A stretch of 64,000 bases of DNA from Flammeovirga pectinis. GTDB lineage: Bacteria > Bacteroidota > Bacteroidia > Cytophagales > Flammeovirgaceae. The stretch is from contig NZ_CP034562.1 in assembly GCF_003970675.1 (NCBI RefSeq), positions 4,862,501 through 4,926,500 of the forward strand. Reading direction: 5' to 3'. The position numbers and the translations under genes are program-made. Shown here piece by piece: positions 29,528 through 36,822 of the stretch; the stretch's first letter is position 1; every line of letters begins with the position of its first letter. The notes below the pieces were generated by a model. It saw only the letters and a list, made by a program, of their open reading frames with translations. It searched no databases and was not told the origin of the DNA.

Positions 29528-31219
29528 ATGACAGTTTCAGAATTTTTACTAGGTAGATTAAACGAGTTAAACGTAAATAATTTATTTGGTATCCCAGGGG
29601 ATTATGTATTACCATTTTTTGATGAGTTAATAGATAAAAAAACAGGAGTTAGCCACGTAAATAGTAGAAACGAATTAAATGCTACATACTCAGCAGATGG
29701 TTATTCAAGAATAAATGGTTTTGGTGCAGTAGCGGTAACATTTGGTGTAGGTTCATTAAGTACAGTAAATGCAGTTGCCGGAGCTTATGCAGATAATTCA
29801 CCATTAGTAGTAATATGTGGAGCACCAGTAAGAAGTGTTTCTAAAACGATAGGTACCAAATTACTACATCACTTAGTAGATCAAGATTTTGATACCTCGA
29901 TGAAAGTAATGGAAAATATAACATTAAGAACATTACGCGTATCATCTACAGAAACAGCAGCAGCAGAAATAGATGCATTATTAATCGATTCATTTATTCA
30001 GAAAAAGCCTGTTTATTTAGAAATACCATTTGATTTACAACAGGCAGAGTTGGATAATTACCCAACCACACCTTTAAATATTAATAAGAAAGTAACTAAT
30101 ACGGTTACGCTTAATAATGCAGTAGATCAGATTACAAAATTGATAGATAAGTCAGAAAGTATTTCCTCTTTAGTAGGACCTTTATTACAGAGAAATAATA
30201 TGATTTTGACAACAGATAAAGTTATTTCTCATATTAATGCTTGTGTAGGAACTGTTTTTACGGGTAAGATATCGCATTTTGAAGATCACCCAAATGCAGT
30301 CGGCTTTTACCAAGGTAAAGTCTCAGAAGATTATACAAATAAGATGATTGAGAATGCTGATTTGAATATCACTTTTGGCGTTCAACATACAGAGTTTGAT
30401 ACAGGTGTATTTTCTGATAGTATCGGAGTAAATCAAGATGCTGTTCATATTTTAAATGATTGTGTCATCATTAATGGAGAGTATTATTTTGATGTTTATT
30501 TAAAAGATATCCTACCAGTTCTTGCTGAAAAAGTACAAGTTCTGACTCCAAAGAAATTAGAGATTGATGCATCTGCAAGGAAATTTGTCTTTGAAAGAAG
30601 AGATAAATTTGCACCTACAGATAACGATCTAACGATTGACAGAATGTATGTTCAATTTGCCAATTTCATGAATTCGGGAGATATTTTAGTAGGAGATACA
30701 GGAGGATATATTAATGCTTCTCAGGCAGGTTTGAAGAAAGATATTCAAATTCATGGTTGTGGAAACTGGGGTTCTTTGGGCGCAGGTTTTGGAATGAGTA
30801 TCGGAGCTACTTTTGCTCATAGTGAGGATAGCACAGATAATGGTCAGGTAATAAGCATTACTGGAGATGGCGCCTTTTTAATGTCAGCACAAGAGCTTTC
30901 TACAATAATAGAGCATAAATTAGATGCGACATTAATTATTTTAGATAACTCTGGTTACGGAGCAGAGCGTCAGATTCACCCAGGTAAAGAGCGTTCTTAC
31001 AACGATTTCTTACCATGGAAGTATGAACAATTAGCCGAGACATTTGGCGGAGAAGATGGTGTAACTACATCAAGTTATGTTGCTAAGACAGAAAATGATT
31101 TAGACAAAATATTTACAGAATTACGAGGTAAAAAAGGTGTTAATGTTGTTAGAGTAAAACTAGATCCATGGGATAGTGCATCTTTCAATGTAAAATTTAG
31201 TGAAGCATTACAACACTAA
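29528..31219 (+). CDS. Thiamine-diphosphate 2-oxo-acid decarboxylase, copy 1
   Basis: A 563-residue member of the pyruvate / indolepyruvate / phenylpyruvate / branched-chain 2-oxo-acid decarboxylase family. Active-site set complete: GIPGDY (Asp25), RNELNA (Glu49, activates the cofactor), LHH (His114-His115) and GYGAERQIH (Glu480). The ThDP/Mg motif runs from GDG at 446-448 to Asn474 (LDN). The product is an aldehyde plus CO2; the substrate cannot be fixed from sequence. Copies differ at only four residues: here Ala145, Asp207, Thr436 and Asn438. It has a T-rich leader and a terminator just after the stop. Confidence 0.92.
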   Translation: MTVSEFLLGRLNELNVNNLFGIPGDYVLPFFDELIDKKTGVSHVNSRNELNATYSADGYSRINGFGAVAVTFGVGSLSTVNAVAGAYADNSPLVVICGAPVRSVSKTIGTKLLHHLVDQDFDTSMKVMENITLRTLRVSSTETAAAEIDALLIDSFIQKKPVYLEIPFDLQQAELDNYPTTPLNINKKVTNTVTLNNAVDQITKLIDKSESISSLVGPLLQRNNMILTTDKVISHINACVGTVFTGKISHFEDHPNAVGFYQGKVSEDYTNKMIENADLNITFGVQHTEFDTGVFSDSIGVNQDAVHILNDCVIINGEYYFDVYLKDILPVLAEKVQVLTPKKLEIDASARKFVFERRDKFAPTDNDLTIDRMYVQFANFMNSGDILVGDTGGYINASQAGLKKDIQIHGCGNWGSLGAGFGMSIGATFAHSEDSTDNGQVISITGDGAFLMSAQELSTIIEHKLDATLIILDNSGYGAERQIHPGKERSYNDFLPWKYEQLAETFGGEDGVTTSSYVAKTENDLDKIFTELRGKKGVNVVRVKLDPWDSASFNVKFSEALQH

Positions 31220-31241
31220 AATAACTATTTCTCAGTATTTG

Positions 31242-31271
31242 AAAGCGATCAGCAATGGTCGCTTTTTTTAT
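31242..31271 (+). terminator. Terminator of decarboxylase copy 1
   Basis: AAAGCGATCA / TGGTCGCTTT stem with GCAA loop, followed by a T run. The same hairpin follows copies 2 and 3. Confidence 0.9.
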
Positions 31272-31272
31272 T

Positions 31273-31858
31273 GGTCTCATAAATGGGTTTAAAACCCTGC
31301 ACTTTCAGTGCAGAACTTTAGTATTTCGAAAAAATCTACTACATTCTGAGTATTATGACACAGGAGTATAGAAAAGGTCATCATACAGTGACTAGGTTGA
31401 CCGTCCATATAGTTTTTGCGACTAAATATCGTTATCAAGTTCTAGAAGGAGATATTCAAAAACGATGTAGATCTCTTCTCATTCAAATTTGTGAAGTAGA
31501 AGGTATTGAGATCCTAAAAGGAGTTGTAAGTAAAGATCATGTTCATATCCACATAGAGTACCCTCCGACTAAAAGTCTTAGTGATATTTTGAAACGTATG
31601 AAAGGTCGAACTTCAAGGTTACTTCAACAAGAATATCCTAGTTTAGGAAAAAGGTATTGGGGTAAGCATTTTTGGGCAGGAGGTTACGGCGCTTGGAGTA
31701 CAGGTAACATTACAGACGAAATGGTCAACGACTATTTAGAACATCATAGGAGCGATATGGACGATAATTCCAACTTCATGTTGGAATAAGAGGAAGTGAG
31801 CGTAGGACTTTCAGTCCTACCCCCCAAACCTCTGCACTTTCAGTGCAGAGTGGTTTAG
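31273..31858 (+). mobile_element. IS200/IS605-family element (IS200 type, TnpA only)
   Basis: About 586 bases. Boundaries come from comparison with the empty site between copies 2 and 3: unit sequence TTTTTTTATT, then the element (GGTCTCAT...GGTTTAG), then TTACATTAAA. The left end has hairpins GGGTTTAAAACCC and CTGCACT/AGTGCAG. The right end has GTAGGACT/AGTCCTAC and CTCTGCACT/AGTGCAGAG. Subterminal hairpins, no terminal inverted repeats and no target duplication are as expected for this family; the insertion follows a TTATT-like target. No tnpB is present. Confidence 0.9.
31355..31789 (+). CDS. tnpA: IS200/IS605 Y1 transposase TnpA
   Basis: A 144-residue single-strand transposase of the HUH/Y1 class. 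The HUH metal site is H64-I65-H66 (DHVHIHIEY), and the nucleophile is Tyr127 in MVNDYLEHH, the same numbers as in the well-studied IS608 TnpA. KGVVSKDHVH and GKHFWAGGYGAWSTG are typical of the family. The gene is intact, so the element may be active. Confidence 0.95.
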   Translation: MTQEYRKGHHTVTRLTVHIVFATKYRYQVLEGDIQKRCRSLLIQICEVEGIEILKGVVSKDHVHIHIEYPPTKSLSDILKRMKGRTSRLLQQEYPSLGKRYWGKHFWAGGYGAWSTGNITDEMVNDYLEHHRSDMDDNSNFMLE

Positions 31859-31911
31859 TTTACATTAAATTTTTTGAAATAATTACTTGGAGTTTGCTCA
31901 AAGAATTTTTT
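31859..31911 (-). pseudogene. araC 3'-end fragment in unit 1
   Basis: On the minus strand it encodes KKFFEQTPSNYFKKFNVK, the C-terminus of the AraC regulator at 35706-36692 (which ends FNIK). It was carried along by the tandem duplication and is cut at the join to the next unit's leader. The IS element sits between it and the terminator. Confidence 0.88.
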
Positions 31912-31985
31912 CTCCTCTTTTTTTTAAAAATCTTTTTTTACCACAGAAGTATCTTTTTGTCCCACGAAGTCCATTTTGAAAACTG

Positions 31986-32002
31986 CACCTTTGTATTGTT
32001 CA
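31986..32002 (+). promoter_or_regulatory. Promoter-like element of decarboxylase copy 2
   Basis: Same 17 bases as at 29474-29490, at the same distance from the coding region apart from one extra A in the leader. Confidence 0.5.
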
Positions 32003-32040
32003 ATAAAAACAATTACAAAAAAAATATAAATCTCTTCATT

Positions 32041-33732
32041 ATGACAGTTTCAGAATTTTTACTAGGCAGATTAAACGAGTTAAACGTAAATAATTTATTT
32101 GGTATCCCAGGGGATTATGTATTACCATTTTTTGATGAGTTAATAGATAAAAAAACAGGAGTTAGCCACGTAAATAGTAGAAACGAATTAAATGCTACAT
32201 ACTCAGCAGATGGTTATTCAAGAATAAATGGTTTTGGTGCAGTAGCGGTAACATTTGGTGTAGGTTCATTAAGTACAGTAAATGCAGTTGCCGGAGCTTA
32301 TGCAGATAATTCACCATTAGTAGTAATATGTGGAGCACCGGTAAGAAGTGTTTCTAAAACGATAGGTACCAAATTACTACATCACTTAGTAGATCAAGAT
32401 TTTGATACCTCGATGAAAGTAATGGAAAATATAACATTAAGAACATTACGCGTATCATCTACAGAAACAGCAACAGCAGAAATAGATGCATTATTAATCG
32501 ATTCATTTATTCAGAAAAAGCCTGTTTATTTAGAAATACCATTTGACTTACAACAGGCAGAGTTGGATAATTACCCAACTACACCTTTAAATATTAATAA
32601 GAAAGTAACTAATACGGTTACGCTTAATAATGCAGTAGATCAGATTACAAAATTGATAGATAAGTCAGAAAGTATTTCCTCTTTAGTAGGACCTTTATTA
32701 CAGAGAAATAATATGATTTTGACAACAGATAAAGTTATTTCTCATATCAATGCTTGTGTAGGAACTGTTTTTACGGGTAAGATCTCGCATTTTGAAGATC
32801 ACCCAAATGCAGTCGGCTTTTACCAAGGTAAAGTCTCAGAAGATTATACAAATAAGATGATTGAGAATGCTGATTTGAATATCACTTTTGGTGTTCAACA
32901 TACAGAATTTGATACAGGTGTATTTTCTGATAGTATCGGAGTAAATCAAGATGCTGTTCATATTTTAAATGATTGTGTCATCATTAATGGAGAGTATTAT
33001 TTTGATGTTTATTTAAAAGATATCCTTCCAGTTCTTGCTGAAAAAGTACAAGTTTTGACTCCAAAGAAATTAGAGATTGATGCATCTGCAAGGAAATTTG
33101 TCTTTGAAAGAAGAGATAAATTTGCACCAACAGATAACGATCTAACGATTGACAGAATGTATGTTCAATTTGCCAATTTCATGAATTCGGGAGATATTTT
33201 AGTAGGAGATACAGGAGGATATATTAATGCTTCTCAGGCAGGTTTGAAGAAAGATATTCAAATTCATGGTTGTGGAAACTGGGGTTCTTTGGGCGCAGGT
33301 TTTGGAATGAGTATCGGAGCTACTTTTGCTCATAGTGAGGATAGTTCAGATAAAGGTCAGGTAATAAGCATTACTGGAGATGGCGCTTTTTTAATGTCAG
33401 CACAAGAGCTTTCTACAATAATAGAGCATAAATTAGATGCGACATTAATTATTTTAGATAACTCTGGTTATGGAGCAGAACGTCAGATTCACCCAGGTAA
33501 AGAGCGTTCTTATAACGATTTCTTACCATGGAAGTATGAACAATTAGCCGAGACATTTGGTGGAGAAGATGGTGTAACTACATCAAGTTATGTTGCTAAG
33601 ACAGAAAATGATTTAGACAAAATATTTACAGAATTACGAGGTAAAAAAGGTGTTAATGTTGTTAGAGTAAAACTAGACCCATGGGATAGTGCATCTTTCA
33701 ATGTAAAATTTAGTGAAGCATTACAACACTAA
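32041..33732 (+). CDS. Thiamine-diphosphate 2-oxo-acid decarboxylase, copy 2
   Basis: 563 residues. The start at 32041 (MTVSEFLLGR) matches copy 1; the frame is open 66 codons further upstream only because the leader lacks stops. It differs from copy 1 at A145T, T436S and N438K. All catalytic residues (Asp25, Glu49, His114-115, Glu480, Asn474) are kept, so it should be active. It has its own copies of the leader box and terminator. Confidence 0.92.
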   Translation: MTVSEFLLGRLNELNVNNLFGIPGDYVLPFFDELIDKKTGVSHVNSRNELNATYSADGYSRINGFGAVAVTFGVGSLSTVNAVAGAYADNSPLVVICGAPVRSVSKTIGTKLLHHLVDQDFDTSMKVMENITLRTLRVSSTETATAEIDALLIDSFIQKKPVYLEIPFDLQQAELDNYPTTPLNINKKVTNTVTLNNAVDQITKLIDKSESISSLVGPLLQRNNMILTTDKVISHINACVGTVFTGKISHFEDHPNAVGFYQGKVSEDYTNKMIENADLNITFGVQHTEFDTGVFSDSIGVNQDAVHILNDCVIINGEYYFDVYLKDILPVLAEKVQVLTPKKLEIDASARKFVFERRDKFAPTDNDLTIDRMYVQFANFMNSGDILVGDTGGYINASQAGLKKDIQIHGCGNWGSLGAGFGMSIGATFAHSEDSSDKGQVISITGDGAFLMSAQELSTIIEHKLDATLIILDNSGYGAERQIHPGKERSYNDFLPWKYEQLAETFGGEDGVTTSSYVAKTENDLDKIFTELRGKKGVNVVRVKLDPWDSASFNVKFSEALQH

Positions 33733-33753
33733 AATAACTATTTCTCGGTATTT

Positions 33754-33785
33754 GAAAGCGATCAGCAATGGTCGCTTTTTTTATT
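33754..33785 (+). terminator. Terminator of decarboxylase copy 2
   Basis: Same GCGATCA/TGGTCGC hairpin and T run as after copy 1. Confidence 0.9.
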
Positions 33786-33837
33786 TTACATTAAATTTTT
33801 TGAAATAATTACTTGGGGTTTGCTCAAAGAATTTTTT
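33784..33837 (-). pseudogene. araC 3'-end fragment in unit 2
   Basis: Minus-strand codons for KKFFEQTPSNYFKKFNVK followed by the stop, cut at the T run where unit 3 begins. It is the uninterrupted version of the fragment in unit 1 and is the empty site used to map the IS ends. Confidence 0.88.
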
Positions 33838-33910
33838 CTTCTCTTTTCTTAAAAATCTTTTTTTACCACAGAAGCATCTTTTTGTCCCACGAAGTCCATT
33901 TTGAAAACTG

Positions 33911-33927
33911 CACCTTTGTATTGTTCA
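33911..33927 (+). promoter_or_regulatory. Promoter-like element of decarboxylase copy 3
   Basis: Same 17 bases as before copies 1 and 2. Confidence 0.5.
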
Positions 33928-33965
33928 ATAAAAACAATTACAAAAAAAATATAAATCTCTTCATT

Positions 33966-35657
33966 ATGACAGTTTCAGAATTTTTACTAGGCAGATTAAA
34001 CGAGTTAAACGTAAATAATTTATTTGGTATCCCAGGGGATTATGTATTACCATTTTTTGATGAGTTAATAGATAAAAAAACAGGAGTTAGCCACGTAAAT
34101 AGTAGAAACGAATTAAATGCTACATACTCAGCAGATGGTTATTCAAGAATAAATGGTTTTGGTGCAGTAGCGGTAACATTTGGTGTAGGTTCATTAAGTA
34201 CAGTAAATGCAGTTGCCGGAGCTTATGCAGATAATTCACCATTAGTAGTAATATGTGGAGCACCGGTAAGAAGTGTTTCTAAAACGATAGGTACCAAATT
34301 ACTACATCACTTAGTAGATCAAGATTTTGATACCTCGATGAAAGTAATGGAAAATATAACATTAAGAACATTACGCGTATCATCTACAGAAACAGCAGCA
34401 GCAGAAATAGATGCATTATTAATCGATTCATTTATTCAGAAAAAGCCTGTTTATTTAGAAATACCATTTGATTTACAACAGGCAGAGTTGGATAATTACC
34501 CAACCACACCTTTAAATATTAATAAGAAAGTAACTAATACAGTTACACTTAATAATGCAGTAGATCAGATTACAAAATTGATAGAGAAGTCAGAAAGTAT
34601 TTCCTCTTTAGTAGGACCTTTATTACAGAGAAATAATATGATTTTGACAACAGATAAAGTTATTTCTCATATTAATGCTTGTGTAGGAACTGTTTTTACG
34701 GGTAAGATCTCACATTTTGAAGATCACCCGAATGCAGTCGGCTTTTACCAAGGTAAAGTCTCAGAAGATTATACAAATAAGATGATTGAGAACGCTGATT
34801 TGAATATCACTTTTGGTGTTCAACATACAGAGTTTGATACAGGAGTATTTTCTGATAGTATCGGAGTAAATCAAGATGCTGTTCATATTTTAAATGATTG
34901 TGTCATCATTAATGGAGAGTATTATTTTGATGTTTATTTAAAAGATATTCTACCAGTTCTTGCTGAAAAAGTACAAGTTCTGACTCCAAAGAAATTAGAG
35001 ATTGATGCATCTGCAAGGAAATTTGTCTTTGAAAGAAGAGATAAATTTGCACCAACAGATAACGATCTAACGATTGATAGAATGTATGTTCAATTTGCCA
35101 ATTTCATGAATTCGGGAGATATTTTAGTAGGAGATACAGGAGGATATATTAATGCTTCTCAGGCAGGTTTGAAGAAAGATATTCAAATTCATGGTTGTGG
35201 AAACTGGGGTTCTTTGGGCGCAGGTTTTGGAATGAGTATCGGAGCTACTTTTGCTCATAGTGAGGATAGCACAGATAAAGGTCAGGTAATAAGTATTACT
35301 GGAGATGGCGCTTTCTTAATGTCAGCACAAGAGCTTTCTACAATAATAGAGCATAAATTAGATGCGACATTAATTATTTTAGATAACTCTGGTTACGGAG
35401 CAGAGCGTCAGATTCACCCAGGTAAAGAGCGTTCTTACAACGATTTCTTACCATGGAAGTATGAACAATTAGCCGAGACATTTGGCGGAGAAGATGGTGT
35501 AACTACATCAAGTTATGTTGCTAAGACAGAAAATGATTTAGACAAAATATTTACAGAATTACGAGGTAAAAAAGGTGTTAATGTTGTTAGAGTAAAACTA
35601 GACCCATGGGATAGTGCATCTTTCAATGTAAAATTTAGTGAAGCATTACAACACTAA
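33966..35657 (+). CDS. Thiamine-diphosphate 2-oxo-acid decarboxylase, copy 3
   Basis: 563 residues from ATG at 33966. It differs from copy 1 at D207E and N438K, and from copy 2 at T145A, D207E and S436T; all catalytic residues are retained. Most nucleotide differences among the copies are silent and scattered, which suggests either a recent origin or continuing gene conversion. The downstream terminator overlaps the stop of the convergent araC gene. Confidence 0.92.
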   Translation: MTVSEFLLGRLNELNVNNLFGIPGDYVLPFFDELIDKKTGVSHVNSRNELNATYSADGYSRINGFGAVAVTFGVGSLSTVNAVAGAYADNSPLVVICGAPVRSVSKTIGTKLLHHLVDQDFDTSMKVMENITLRTLRVSSTETAAAEIDALLIDSFIQKKPVYLEIPFDLQQAELDNYPTTPLNINKKVTNTVTLNNAVDQITKLIEKSESISSLVGPLLQRNNMILTTDKVISHINACVGTVFTGKISHFEDHPNAVGFYQGKVSEDYTNKMIENADLNITFGVQHTEFDTGVFSDSIGVNQDAVHILNDCVIINGEYYFDVYLKDILPVLAEKVQVLTPKKLEIDASARKFVFERRDKFAPTDNDLTIDRMYVQFANFMNSGDILVGDTGGYINASQAGLKKDIQIHGCGNWGSLGAGFGMSIGATFAHSEDSTDKGQVISITGDGAFLMSAQELSTIIEHKLDATLIILDNSGYGAERQIHPGKERSYNDFLPWKYEQLAETFGGEDGVTTSSYVAKTENDLDKIFTELRGKKGVNVVRVKLDPWDSASFNVKFSEALQH

Positions 35658-35679
35658 AATAACTATTTCTCGGTATTTG

Positions 35680-35710
35680 AAAGCGATCAGCAATGGTCGC
35701 TTTTTTTATT
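35680..35710 (+). terminator. Terminator of decarboxylase copy 3
   Basis: Same hairpin. Its T run overlaps the last codons of araC on the other strand. Confidence 0.9.
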
Positions 35711-36692
35711 TTATATTAAATTTTTTGAAATAATTACTTGGGGTTTGCTCAAAGAATTTTTTAAACTGTTTAGAAAAATGTTGTACATCGCTAAATCCAT
35801 ATTCATAAGCAATTTCTGTTGTACTCATTTTTTTATCTATTAATGCTTCTTTGGTTTTTTCCATTCTTTGTGCAGTAAAGAAATTATAAATTGTATACCC
35901 AAAAGTTTCTTGAAATAAGCTTTGAAGGAGTGTTTTATGAATACCGTATTTGGTAATGAAATCTCCTACATTAGGTTTCTCTCTTAAATCTTCAAGAATA
36001 GAAGTTCTGATCTCGAAGATAATTTTTAAATGATAATTAGAGATAGACGTATTTTTAGTTGATAGTTTATCTATATCTAAATTAAATAACCTTGCTAATA
36101 AAATATACTTTAGTTCATGTAATTTTATTTTAAGCACTTTATTTAAAATTTCAGGAGGATAGGTGAAAATATTGATTAGTGTTTTCTTGAAATTATTTAA
36201 TTCTGAACGGTTATCTAGATAAATCAAAAAGTGTTTTTGTGTCTTGTAATAGTTTCTGACTTTTTCGTTGATATAATTATCAAAAATATCAGTAGTATGG
36301 AAAAAACTAATGTGTTGTAAAAAGTCTCCCTTCTTAATTTTTCCTTTAATCCGAACTTCCTTATCGCAAGTATAAAATCCATCATATTGAATTAACTGAT
36401 CTGTTTCTTCATCTATACTTTTTACATAAGTTTCGTTATTAAAAAATGCTGCTAACCGATCAAAATGTTCAGCATTACTATAATCTAATTCATACTCAAC
36501 ATCGTCTTTCAGTTGTATATTGAAAACAATAAAATGATCGTTATCAGATAATTTATGAAAAATTATGAAGCCTTCAGCTACATCAGATTCAATTTTTATA
36601 TAATCATCTGAAATAAATTTTCCTTGAAAAAAGGTAGCTATATCTTTTTTATGATTATTGAAATCGGTAACTATTGAGGTGAACTTTTTCAT
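35706..36692 (-). CDS. AraC-family transcriptional regulator beside the decarboxylases
   Basis: A 328-residue protein. The C-terminal double helix-turn-helix is clear (RMEKTKEALIDKKMSTTEIA, then YEYGFSDVQHFSKQFKKFF and PSNYFKKF). The N-terminal two thirds is a divergent sensor region with no recognised fold. ATG at 36692 is chosen over an upstream TTG at 36701. It converges on decarboxylase copy 3, and the tails of units 1 and 2 carry its 3' end. It is a reasonable candidate regulator of the decarboxylases or the glucanases, from position only. Confidence 0.88.
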   Translation of the reverse strand: MKKFTSIVTDFNNHKKDIATFFQGKFISDDYIKIESDVAEGFIIFHKLSDNDHFIVFNIQLKDDVEYELDYSNAEHFDRLAAFFNNETYVKSIDEETDQLIQYDGFYTCDKEVRIKGKIKKGDFLQHISFFHTTDIFDNYINEKVRNYYKTQKHFLIYLDNRSELNNFKKTLINIFTYPPEILNKVLKIKLHELKYILLARLFNLDIDKLSTKNTSISNYHLKIIFEIRTSILEDLREKPNVGDFITKYGIHKTLLQSLFQETFGYTIYNFFTAQRMEKTKEALIDKKMSTTEIAYEYGFSDVQHFSKQFKKFFEQTPSNYFKKFNIK

Positions 36693-36755
36693 AAATAACA
36701 AACAATAAAAGGGTTATGTTATCTGAATATATTAATATGCTTTTAGACTTCTAAA

Positions 36756-36803
36756 TAAAAAAGCACTCTTAAAGAAAATACCTTCCTTAAGAGTGCTTTT
36801 TAA
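36756..36803 (-). terminator. Intrinsic terminator of the glucanase operon
   Basis: The stem AAAGCACTCTTAA / TTAAGAGTGCTTT is followed on the minus strand by TTTTTTA. It lies 20 bases past the stop at 36823. Confidence 0.9.
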
Positions 36804-36822
36804 TACTTTAAACAAGTTAAAC

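Larger units (their letters stand above)
29393..31905 (+). repeat. Tandem repeat unit 1 (decarboxylase), interrupted by an IS200-type element
   Basis: Contains a T-rich leader, a promoter-like box, the decarboxylase gene, a terminator and the last 17 or so codons of an araC gene in reverse. Without the insertion at 31273-31858 its length is about 1.93 kb, equal to units 2 and 3. It starts in the run AATTTTTTTCTCCTC. Confidence 0.92.
31906..33831 (+). repeat. Tandem repeat unit 2 (decarboxylase)
   Basis: A 1.93-kb unit with the same content as units 1 and 3. The join with unit 1 reads AAGAATTTTTT / CTCCTC, where a run of about six T residues is shared by the araC fragment and the leader. Confidence 0.92.
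33832..35762 (+). repeat. Tandem repeat unit 3 (decarboxylase)
   Basis: Third 1.93-kb unit. Its araC part is continuous with the full araC gene, so this unit keeps the ancestral right-hand context. The leader differs slightly (CTTCTCTTTTCTTAAA in place of the CTCCTC form). Confidence 0.92.

Noticed and set aside
29005-31219. rpmE and decarboxylase copy 1 as one operon
   Set aside because: A strong intrinsic terminator lies between them, and the decarboxylase units carry their own promoter-like box.
31843-32040. N-terminal extension of decarboxylase copy 2 (66 codons), and a similar one in copy 3
   Set aside because: The sequence is the araC tail plus T-rich leader, copy 1 lacks it, and the MTVSEF start is common to all.
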